Source of the DNA: Ignavibacteriales bacterium
GTDB lineage: Bacteria; Bacteroidota; Ignavibacteria; Ignavibacteriales; Melioribacteraceae
DNA: 53,568 nucleotides
Assembly: GCA_016177735.1 (NCBI GenBank)
Contig: JACOUS010000038.1
Location: 1-53,568 of the forward strand
Reading direction: 5' to 3'
The notes beneath the pieces are model-generated. The model was not told where the DNA came from. It ran no database searches and was given only the letters and a program-made list of their open reading frames with translations. Position 1 is the first letter of the stretch. Each line of letters opens with the position of its first letter. Of this stretch, positions 16,664-23,994 are shown piece after piece. The position numbers and the translations under genes are program-made.

Positions 16664-16686
16664 GTTATAACATCTGATGTTGCAAC
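16664..16686. promoter_or_regulatory. Candidate MarR operator in front of the yceI/marR operon
   Basis: AACATC-T-GATGTT (16669-16681) is a perfect inverted repeat around one base, and the flanking GTT/AAC triplets extend it to an imperfect 23-base palindrome. It lies 54-76 bases upstream of the yceI start, overlapping the expected promoter, the usual place for a MarR dimer site. The link to this MarR protein is inference. Confidence 0.5.
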
Positions 16687-16835
16687 ACATTTTTTATTTT
16701 ATTGATTTTCCGCACACTTAGAAAAAGAAAAGCAAGATTTCGAAAGAATCCTTTTCACACAGCACGTACTATTGCAGCATGAAATTCATGAGACTTTATT
16801 TTGAAAGAAATTACAATCAAAAGGAGGCATCAATC

Positions 16836-17294
16836 ATGTCGGAATCGGAAAAAATTTTAGATCAGTTTAAGAAAATGTATTACGGCAGCGCCTGGTTTGG
16901 CAGCGGCTTAAAAGAAATTCTTGATGGAGTAGATTCTGAAACAGCGGTCAAAAGACCAATCGAATCTGCGCACAACATTTTTGAAATTGCAAATCATATA
17001 TCGATCTGGATTAAAGCAGTGAATCATCAGGCAATCGGAACACCGCTGCAAGTTAGTGATGATGAAAACTGGCTGCCAAAAAATTCTTACAACGGAAAAA
17101 TGTGGGCTAACACTCTCAACAAATTGGATGAAAGAATTTCAGAGTTGTTAGATCAGCTTTCAAAAACATCGGATGAAAAACTTTCCGAAACAGTAAATGG
17201 CGAAGAATATACTTTCTACTTTTTGATATACGGATTGTTGCAGCATTGCGTTTATCATGCCGGACAAATTGCTTTGTTGAAGAAAACGATGTGA
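16836..17294 (+). CDS. DinB-like family protein
   Basis: The ATG at 16836 is chosen because AAGGAGG precedes it by 8 bases; an upstream ATG at 16779 has no such signal. The protein of 152 residues is a four-helix bundle of the DinB/YfiT-like type: the histidines expected to bind a metal lie in AHNIFEIANHISIW and in the C-terminal HCVYHAGQIALLKK. Members act as metal-dependent thiol transferases or have no known role. A GNAT gene follows directly, with overlapping or adjacent translation signals, so the two are one unit. Confidence 0.88.
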   Translation: MSESEKILDQFKKMYYGSAWFGSGLKEILDGVDSETAVKRPIESAHNIFEIANHISIWIKAVNHQAIGTPLQVSDDENWLPKNSYNGKMWANTLNKLDERISELLDQLSKTSDEKLSETVNGEEYTFYFLIYGLLQHCVYHAGQIALLKKTM

Positions 17295-17302
17295 CAAGTT
17301 TG

Positions 17303-17863
17303 ATGAAAAATCTTTGGGTTCAATACACGTGGGATTTGAAAAAGCTCCATGTTGATTTGCTCAAACCGCAAGGATATGATTTTAGAACTGGTGTTAGAAA
17401 AGATTTAAAGCCTGTCATAAAAGTTGTAATTGCATCTTCAGCTTTAGATAATAACTGGCAGTTTTTATTCAGAAGTTTTACGGTAAAGATGATTGAAAGA
17501 ATCGGTGCTACTTTGGGATACGCGAATACCGCGTATATTATTGCCGAAAAAGACTCGGAGATTGTGGGGATAACCGGTCTTGCAAAAGAACACTGGACAC
17601 GGCAAAACTTTATTACCGGTATTTGCGTACTTCCCGAACATAGAGATAAAGGTGTTGAGAAATATCTCTTGTCGCTTTCGCTTATAAAGTTAAAAGAAAT
17701 GGACATGCACTTTGCAAAGGTTGTCACAGAATCCGGTTCTTTGCTAGACAAAAAAGTGTACCGCAGTTTTGGTTCGGTTAGAAGACCGGAAGCGGAGATT
17801 TCCACAGTTTTGAATTTTCCTATTAAAGAATATGGACTGAAGAGTGATCGAATTTTTATTTAG
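17303..17863 (+). CDS. GNAT family N-acetyltransferase
   Basis: The start could be GTG 17291 (overlapping the dinB-like stop as GTGA) or ATG 17303; I use the ATG. The protein of about 186 residues shows the GNAT acetyl-CoA motif in ITGICVLPEHRDKGVEKYLL, where the usual R/Q-x-x-G-x-G/A loop is HRDKGVE, one glycine short of the consensus. It is followed by the family pattern of a helix and VTESGSLLDKKVYRSFG. Strand beta-4 precedes it (YIIAEKDSEIVGITGL). The substrate is unknown. It probably shares a message with the DinB-like gene. Confidence 0.8.
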   Translation: MKNLWVQYTWDLKKLHVDLLKPQGYDFRTGVRKDLKPVIKVVIASSALDNNWQFLFRSFTVKMIERIGATLGYANTAYIIAEKDSEIVGITGLAKEHWTRQNFITGICVLPEHRDKGVEKYLLSLSLIKLKEMDMHFAKVVTESGSLLDKKVYRSFGSVRRPEAEISTVLNFPIKEYGLKSDRIFI

Positions 17864-17892
17864 AAAAAAATTTATTTGGAGAGGAAACAATC

Positions 17893-17998
17893 GTGGAAAA
17901 TTTTTATGGAATTAAATCATCCCTAATAGAAGGGATTGAATAATAATTCTAATATTTTTATGTTCAATCTAACGAAACAACTGACCCTAATGAAAGGG
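17893..17998 (+). promoter_or_regulatory. Leader of the TonB receptor operon: short ORF and two related hairpins
   Basis: A GTG at 17893 with GGAGAGG nine bases before it opens a 16-codon frame (MENFYGIKSSLIEGIE, stop at 17943). Two similar stem-loops lie in tandem: ATCCCT-AATAGA-AGGGAT (17919-17936, partly within the short frame) and CCCT-AATGAA-AGGG (17985-17998). The repeated CCCTAAT..AAGGG unit just before the receptor gene suggests a leader control element or a protein-binding pair; no known riboswitch fits. Confidence 0.35.
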
Positions 17999-18037
17999 AA
18001 TTTATCGGAATAATTTTTACAAAATAGGATCATACCT

Positions 18038-20314
18038 ATGACCACCAAAGATCATTTTCCCCACTTCGAAAAAGTTTTTTACATTTCAGTGAGCGCAGTA
18101 TTAATTTTTCTGCTCCTCGGAATTAATAATAAAATTTCGGCACAACAAAGGCTCGGTATATTACGAGGGTTTGTTGCCGATTCTGCAAGCGGTGAAGTAT
18201 TGCCGTACGCAAATATTTACATTAAAGAATTGGGAAGAGGTGCTTCAACCGATCATCGCGGATTTTTTATTATGTCTTCATTACCGGTAGAAAAGAATCT
18301 TACAGTAGCCGTCTCGTATATTGGCTATGGGACTAAGGAATTTGTTGTTAGTGTCCGCCCATATATTGTAAGTGATATAAGAGTATATCTCTCGCAGACA
18401 AGCATTCGATTGCAGACTATCGAAAAAATTGGGGAAAGAATTGCTAAAGAAAATGCTACGGATTTAAGCTTGCAAAAAATTGCAATACGTGATCTTGAAT
18501 TTTTACCAAAGGGTGTTGAGCTTGATATTTTTCGTTCACTGCAAAGTATGCCGGGAGTCCAAACTGCTGGAGATGTGTCGGCAAGATTTTATGTGCGCGG
18601 CAGTGCAAGTAATCAAAATTTGGTTTTGTTGGATAATGTACCGATTTATAATCCTTTTCATGCGCTTGGAATTTTTAGCGCAATAGATCCAGATATGGTA
18701 AGCACTGTCGAGTTCTACAAAGGAGGATTCCCCTCCGAATACAACGGAAGACTTTCGTCGGTTTTAAAAGTAGTTACGAGAGATGGCAACAGAAATTATA
18801 TCAGCGGGAAAGCGAGTTTAAGTCTTCTTACAGCAAAAGTCTTAATCGAGGGTCCCATACCAAGCGGCTCATTTATAGCAAGTTTCAGAAAAAATTACTC
18901 CGATGAGATTCTAAAGAAATTCAGAAATAATAATTCTATTCCAGCGGATTTCTACGATTACTTTGTAAAGATAAATTACGCAAACGACAAATTTGCCAAG
19001 GATGCTAAGTTTGCTCTAAGCATATTTAAAAGTGATGATAAAGTGATGAACGACAATCCGATGAGAGAAGATTTTAAATGGTCGAATAATACGATCAATA
19101 TAAATTACTTTCAGATTTCCGATTCGCCCTTGTTTTATCAGGTAGAAATCGGTGCCAGCAATTTTAAAGGAGAAAGAATTCCAAATGAGAGCGGCGCTAA
19201 AGGTGTGGTAAATGAAATTAAAGATGCCATTATGCGAATGGATTTCAATTATGTTTATGAAAGTAAAGATGAGTTAGCTGGCGGTTTTAAAATTTCCGAT
19301 GTTCAGTCAAAACTTCTATTGGAAAACTTTCGTGGCCAGGTAACTGATGTTGGTTCTCATGGGACGAATATTAGTGCTTACGTTAAATACAAATTTCTTC
19401 GTTATCCTTCTTTAGGTATTGATTTTGGAACACGAATCAATGCAACACGTCTTGCTGGCGGTGGTCCGGCTTATTTTTTTGAACCTCGCACAAGTTTAAC
19501 ATACAGACTTATGCCCGAGCTTGCATTTAAAGCATCATGGGGGATCTATCTGCAAGATATTGTAACTATTTCGGATGAGACGGAGGTTGTAACAATTTTT
19601 GAACCGTGGTTGATTACACCTTCGTATCTAACTCCTTCGCGAGCTATACATTATGTATGCGGTTTGGAATACACACCTTCTCAAAATATTTCGTTCAATC
19701 TTGAGGGCTATTATAAAATCTTACATGATCTTGCAGTTATAAATGAAAAAAAATATTTCCCGAACGATCCCGATCTTATTCCCGGGGAAGGTGAAGCATC
19801 CGGAGTGGAATTTCAAACCAGATATTTATCCTTGCCTTATAATATATCTGCATCGTACTCGCTTGCATGGTCGTTCAAAAATATAGAAGGAGTTCGTTAC
19901 GCTCCGCGATACGATTCACGTCATACCGTAAATCTTTCTATCGAATACGATTTGGGTGCCGGCTGGACTACAAGTGCGATGTGGACTTATTCGAGCGGTT
20001 TGCCCTTTACTCAAATTGCCGGTTATTACGAAAAACTTACAATTGATGATTTGCACGATGATAATTACGTGTTGAATTCTTACCTCCCGTTTACACTTCT
20101 TTCGGGAAAAAATATCGGGCGTTTGCCTGATTATCACCGTCTCGACTTAAGTATCTCGAAGAAATTTATGATAGGAAAACTTAAGATATATCTCGATGCC
20201 AGCGCACTAAATGTTTACAATAGAAAAAATCTTTTCTATTTCAGAAGAGATACCGGCGAGCGGGTTGATATGCTTCCGTTTTTACCAACAGCAACATTGA
20301 AGGTGGAATTATGA
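18038..20314 (+). CDS. TonB-dependent outer membrane receptor with CarboxypepD_reg-like N-terminal domain
   Basis: This protein of 758 residues has a long signal peptide (hydrophobic ISVSAVLIFLLLGINNKISA, cleavage near AQQ). A carboxypeptidase regulatory-like domain (LRGFVADSASGEVLPYANIYIKE, residues about 42-120) is followed by a plug domain (PGVQTAGDVSARFYVRGSAS, FYKGGFPSEYNGRLSSVLKV) and a 22-strand-type barrel that ends in a typical hydrophobic strand (LPTATLKVEL). It imports a substrate across the outer membrane using TonB energy. It is followed with a 4-base overlap by a DUF4249-like lipoprotein gene, then an AraC regulator, a common Bacteroidota arrangement. The substrate is not readable. 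Confidence 0.92.
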   Translation: MTTKDHFPHFEKVFYISVSAVLIFLLLGINNKISAQQRLGILRGFVADSASGEVLPYANIYIKELGRGASTDHRGFFIMSSLPVEKNLTVAVSYIGYGTKEFVVSVRPYIVSDIRVYLSQTSIRLQTIEKIGERIAKENATDLSLQKIAIRDLEFLPKGVELDIFRSLQSMPGVQTAGDVSARFYVRGSASNQNLVLLDNVPIYNPFHALGIFSAIDPDMVSTVEFYKGGFPSEYNGRLSSVLKVVTRDGNRNYISGKASLSLLTAKVLIEGPIPSGSFIASFRKNYSDEILKKFRNNNSIPADFYDYFVKINYANDKFAKDAKFALSIFKSDDKVMNDNPMREDFKWSNNTININYFQISDSPLFYQVEIGASNFKGERIPNESGAKGVVNEIKDAIMRMDFNYVYESKDELAGGFKISDVQSKLLLENFRGQVTDVGSHGTNISAYVKYKFLRYPSLGIDFGTRINATRLAGGGPAYFFEPRTSLTYRLMPELAFKASWGIYLQDIVTISDETEVVTIFEPWLITPSYLTPSRAIHYVCGLEYTPSQNISFNLEGYYKILHDLAVINEKKYFPNDPDLIPGEGEASGVEFQTRYLSLPYNISASYSLAWSFKNIEGVRYAPRYDSRHTVNLSIEYDLGAGWTTSAMWTYSSGLPFTQIAGYYEKLTIDDLHDDNYVLNSYLPFTLLSGKNIGRLPDYHRLDLSISKKFMIGKLKIYLDASALNVYNRKNLFYFRRDTGERVDMLPFLPTATLKVEL

Positions 20315-21282
20315 AAAAATTACTTTTGATTCTATTGATATCATCCATTGCTATCTCAATTTTTTCTTGTGATGATAGCGTAAACCCGAAAGCCGGTTTT
20401 GAAGAAGTGTACATTCTAAATTGTATTATAAGAAGCGATACTTCATATCAAGTTGCTACAATTTCTCATTCGTTTGATGTTGAGGGCTACGATCCATACA
20501 CAAATGAAAACGATCCTTTTATAAAAGACGCTCAGATTAAATTATTTTATAATAATTCTGTTTTCGTAATGAGCGACAGCTCAGCTCCGAGAACCGATAA
20601 CTCACGTTATAAAACTCAGCAGAATTTTTATTATACGAAAAGTTTCAAGCCCATGTACAACCGACCGATGAAAATAGAAGCTGTACTGCCGAACGGCAAA
20701 ATATTAACGGCTGAATCCGACGTTCTAACTTTAAACTCAATCCACGTTTATTCCACGGATAAAAAGATTTCTTTGAATAACACTCAAGATGTTATTGGTT
20801 TTAATTGGGGGAGATTAAATACTTCTTCCGATAATAAAGGAGTTTATTTTTCACCGGAGCTTGTAATACTCTACGCATACGAAAAAAATAATGTAGTTGA
20901 AAATCTACAAAAAAAAATACCACTCTATTATATAAATGGTGAAACCCCTGTCTATCCCCAAATTGAAACAGAAATTCAAAGCTGTACGTTTGAAATGGAT
21001 GTGGTCAATAGGGCTATGGCTGAAATATCGGGAGGTGATTTACAGAAAGGTAATTATAAAATTAATAAAGCAGTCTTTCGATTATTAGTTATGGATGCCG
21101 GGCTGGCGGCGTATTACTCAACACAAAAAACTTTTTTAGATGAATTTTCGATGCGTGTTAATCAACCCGACGCTTCCAATATTCAAGGCGGATTGGGTGT
21201 ATTTGGTTCGTATTCGGTTAAACAAGTTAATATAGAATTAACCACCGATTACGTTGAATCTTTTGGTTATCAAAAAAAATAA
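20311..21282 (+). CDS. DUF4249-like outer membrane lipoprotein, partner of the TonB receptor
   Basis: This protein of 323 residues begins with a lipoprotein signal (MKKLLLILLISSIAISIFSC, lipobox Cys20 followed by DDS). The mature part is beta-rich and starts EEVYILNCIIRSDTSYQVAT, which resembles the DUF4249 pattern of lipoproteins encoded after TonB receptors. The ATG overlaps the receptor stop (ATGA), so translation is coupled. By analogy with SusD-type partners it probably caps the receptor at the cell surface or helps capture substrate. The family assignment is moderate; the lipoprotein and operon claims are strong. Confidence 0.75.
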   Translation: MKKLLLILLISSIAISIFSCDDSVNPKAGFEEVYILNCIIRSDTSYQVATISHSFDVEGYDPYTNENDPFIKDAQIKLFYNNSVFVMSDSSAPRTDNSRYKTQQNFYYTKSFKPMYNRPMKIEAVLPNGKILTAESDVLTLNSIHVYSTDKKISLNNTQDVIGFNWGRLNTSSDNKGVYFSPELVILYAYEKNNVVENLQKKIPLYYINGETPVYPQIETEIQSCTFEMDVVNRAMAEISGGDLQKGNYKINKAVFRLLVMDAGLAAYYSTQKTFLDEFSMRVNQPDASNIQGGLGVFGSYSVKQVNIELTTDYVESFGYQKK

Positions 21283-21365
21283 CACGGTATATTATATGTG
21301 TGTTGAAAAAAAATAAATAACAATCTCATAAAATTTTATAAACGGTTATTTATGAAATTAACTTC

Positions 21366-22250
21366 ATGAAAAACGCAGATATACATACTCTTTATAATTC
21401 TGAGTTGTTCAGTATCAAAGACTACCTCTGTAAGGAACAGTGCGGAAGTGTGTCGGATATCGAGATCGATAATAATTATTCGATCAGCTTTTTCCGCAAA
21501 GGAAGTTTTGAGTATAAATTCAACAACAATTTGCATGATTGTTTTAATGGAATTATTCTTTTCGGAAATCCAAACGATGAATACATAATAAAACACAATT
21601 ATCACATTCCCGATCAATGTACGAACATCTACGTGAGCAAAGAAATACTTGAAGAAGCGGCGCAGACTTATTTCAACATTCGGCAGAAAAAATTATTCTT
21701 CAACAATATATCGAAGCCGTTCAAATTTCCTTTTACAACGGTTAGTTCTAATCCTTCTTTCGATTATTTACACGGCTTAGTATATAATTTAACAAGTGAA
21801 AACCCGGGCAAAGACAAATTAAAATTGGATAGTTTGCTTGTCCATCTTATCGATGAATTTTTTGCGTACTTTGCTCAAGCAAAAAAAGGTACAGCACAAT
21901 TAAAGATCGATAGAAAATTGAAAGATCTTCATCTTGAAACGATTGAACGAGGGAAAAATTTTATTATAGAAAACTTTCGGGAAGATATCAGCCTATCGGC
22001 AATTGCTTCGAACGCTTACGTGAGTCCGTATCATTTCAGCAGAATATTTAGGCAGTTCACAAATGCAAGTCCGTATAATTATCTGCTCGAAGTGCGGCTT
22101 AAACACGCAATGCTTCTTTTGAAAAACACATCGCTTTACATTACGGAAATCTGCTACGAATCCGGTTTTAACAGACTCGAACATTTCATTGCAACTTTCA
22201 CGCGGAGATTCGGAATAAGTCCGTTAAAATTCCGCAAACGACTGCAATAA
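21366..22250 (+). CDS. AraC family transcriptional regulator
   Basis: This protein of 294 residues has an N-terminal ligand or dimerisation domain without a recognised family (about residues 1-185) and a C-terminal pair of helix-turn-helix motifs of AraC type (about 190-290): NFREDISLSAIASNAYVSPY, HFSRIFRQFTNASPYNYL, RLKHAMLLLKNTSLYITEIC, YESGFNRLEHFIATFTRRFG and SPLKFRKRL. It follows the receptor/lipoprotein pair by 83 bases on the same strand and is the obvious candidate to control it, which is inference. No RNA-level signal is seen in between. Confidence 0.93.
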   Translation: MKNADIHTLYNSELFSIKDYLCKEQCGSVSDIEIDNNYSISFFRKGSFEYKFNNNLHDCFNGIILFGNPNDEYIIKHNYHIPDQCTNIYVSKEILEEAAQTYFNIRQKKLFFNNISKPFKFPFTTVSSNPSFDYLHGLVYNLTSENPGKDKLKLDSLLVHLIDEFFAYFAQAKKGTAQLKIDRKLKDLHLETIERGKNFIIENFREDISLSAIASNAYVSPYHFSRIFRQFTNASPYNYLLEVRLKHAMLLLKNTSLYITEICYESGFNRLEHFIATFTRRFGISPLKFRKRLQ

Positions 22251-22363
22251 TTTTTTTGATCGTAAAACACAAACTATTTCAAAATTCTTCATCTTGTTAA
22301 ATTGACGGAAGATATTATATTGTCCGCCTCAAATTAATTTCATTATTGAATCGGGCGATTATC

Positions 22364-22996
22364 ATGATCAAAAAATACAAGCACATAATCTGGGATTGGA
22401 ACGGTACACTGATGAACGATGTTGATCTTTGTGTAGAGCTGATCAACCAATTACTTGAGCCGCGCGGATTAAAAATTTTAACACGGGAAGATTACCGCAA
22501 TATTTTTACCGTTCCGGTGCGCGATTACTATGCAAATGTCGGATTTGATTTTTCAAAAGAAACTTTTGAATATCTCGGCAGACTGTGGATAGATGAATAT
22601 GAAAGACGAAAGTTCGAGTGCGGATTGTATGACGGCATAACAAGAATTCTTGAACGGATAAATAAACTCGGAATCGGGCAGTCTATCCTTTCTGCGTATG
22701 CTCAACCAACACTCGATCTGATGGTGGAACATTACGGGATCAAAAAATATTTTACGCATATTGTCGGGCTCGATAATATTTATGCAGCCGGAAAAATTCA
22801 TCTCGGGATCGATTTGATGAAAAAGTTGGGAAATGGAAAAGGGGAAACATTAATAATCGGCGATATGATTCACGATTTTGAAGTTGCACAAGAAATTGGT
22901 GCGGATTGCATTCTGCTTGCAAGCGGTCATCAAAGTTATGAAAGACTGGTAAATACCGGTGCAAAAGTTGTCGAGAGTGTTGAACAGATTTTTTAA
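22364..22996 (+). CDS. HAD family hydrolase (phosphoglycolate phosphatase-like)
   Basis: I start at the ATG at 22364 (MIKKYKHIIWDWNGTL); the longer frame begins with a TTG. The protein of 211 residues has the HAD signature: motif I DWNGT near residue 11, with Asn in place of the second Asp, as in a known subgroup of phosphoglycolate phosphatase-like proteins, motif II in QSILSAYAQ, and motif III/IV in GKIHLGIDLMKKLG and TLIIGDMIHDFEVAQEIGAD. The cap domain is the helical C1 type. It probably removes phosphate from a small metabolite in the cytosol. It stands alone. Confidence 0.88.
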   Translation: MIKKYKHIIWDWNGTLMNDVDLCVELINQLLEPRGLKILTREDYRNIFTVPVRDYYANVGFDFSKETFEYLGRLWIDEYERRKFECGLYDGITRILERINKLGIGQSILSAYAQPTLDLMVEHYGIKKYFTHIVGLDNIYAAGKIHLGIDLMKKLGNGKGETLIIGDMIHDFEVAQEIGADCILLASGHQSYERLVNTGAKVVESVEQIF

Positions 22997-23023
22997 CCAC
23001 CGCTACTTTACTGTTTGCAGAGA

Positions 23024-23117
23024 TTGTCTCAAAAGTATTTTGTTAAAAGAATGGAACGCGGATAAAATCTGATTAAGCTGATCTTCGCGGATTTTTTATT
23101 AATTACTTTAGAGACAA
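23024..23117. repeat. Short element with TGTCTC-type inverted ends, copy 1
   Basis: The ends TTGTCTCAAAAGTA (23024-23037) and 23104-23117 are inverted copies with one mismatch. Inside lie ACGCGGATAAAATC and CGCGGATTTTTTATTAA. A second, longer copy lies at 44937-45185 with the same end motif and the same inner borders. No ORF is inside; this looks like a MITE-like repeat. Confidence 0.6.
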
Positions 23118-23130
23118 CTTTGGATAATTT

Positions 23131-23943
23131 CTAAAATTTTATTTCAAAAAGACTCATCGGATCAATTCTTTTTTTGTACCACTGAATTCCAAAATGCAAA
23201 TGTGCAGAAGTAGATCTGCCGGTCGAACCGGCTTCTCCGATTTTTTGTCCTTTCAAAACATAGTCTCCGGTTTTCACATCGAGTTTACTCATGTGAAGGT
23301 AAATGCTTGTTAAACCTTGCCCGTGATCAATCAAAACAAAATTTCCGTTGTAGTAAAAGTCTTCGCCGGCAAGTCTCACAATTCCATCGGCAGCGGCAAA
23401 AACGGAATCGCCTTCATCTGCGGAGATATCAATACCGTTGTGAATATTTTTCGGTACACCGTTAAGAATCCGTTGGCTTCCGAAAACGCCGGTGAACTCG
23501 CCTTTTGCCGGCATAACAAAACCCGAAGAAAAAAGTGCCGAATCAATTTTGCCGATTTCATCACGTGCTGATTTCATTTCCTTCGCTTCTTGTTTTATTC
23601 TCGTAAGTTCCTCTTTGGGAGGTTGAACAAACTTTGCGGCAATTCTCAATCTTTGTATCTGATATTTTCTCTTCGGCAGTTTTATTTTTTCCGTTTCCGA
23701 CTCTCCGTTTTTGTAAATCACCTTTAAAATATGTGTGCCTTTTGCATCACGGTCGAAGCCGAAAATAAATTTGCCGCTTTTATCAAATTGAAGTCTCTTA
23801 TTATCGAGCAGTACACGCTTTATATTTTTTGCGGATCCGACTACAACGCTGCCCGGTTTGAACTCGCCGGATAGTTTTAACCCTTGCGGATAAATCAAAG
23901 AACAAAATAGAAATATGTATAAGGCGAATAATAATTTTTTCAT
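23131..23943 (-). CDS. M23 family (LytM-type) peptidase
   Basis: This protein of 270 residues has a signal peptide (MKKLLFALYIFLFCSLIYPQ). An N-terminal beta-sandwich (about 20-135) precedes a complete M23 domain: the zinc ligands are the His and Asp of HNGIDIS, and the HLHFG motif ends the domain; the catalytic His lies in IYLHMSKLDVK. The GSTGRSTSAHLHFG segment is intact, so it should be an active peptidoglycan endopeptidase in the periplasm rather than an inactive EnvC-like activator. The next gene upstream on the same strand is the large TPR/beta-barrel gene (51-base gap), so they may form an envelope operon. Confidence 0.92.
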   Translation of the reverse strand: MKKLLFALYIFLFCSLIYPQGLKLSGEFKPGSVVVGSAKNIKRVLLDNKRLQFDKSGKFIFGFDRDAKGTHILKVIYKNGESETEKIKLPKRKYQIQRLRIAAKFVQPPKEELTRIKQEAKEMKSARDEIGKIDSALFSSGFVMPAKGEFTGVFGSQRILNGVPKNIHNGIDISADEGDSVFAAADGIVRLAGEDFYYNGNFVLIDHGQGLTSIYLHMSKLDVKTGDYVLKGQKIGEAGSTGRSTSAHLHFGIQWYKKRIDPMSLFEIKF

Positions 23944-23994
23944 GATGTAATATTTTTAGGGAATAAGATAAGAAAGGAAATATTTTATGCAAGT

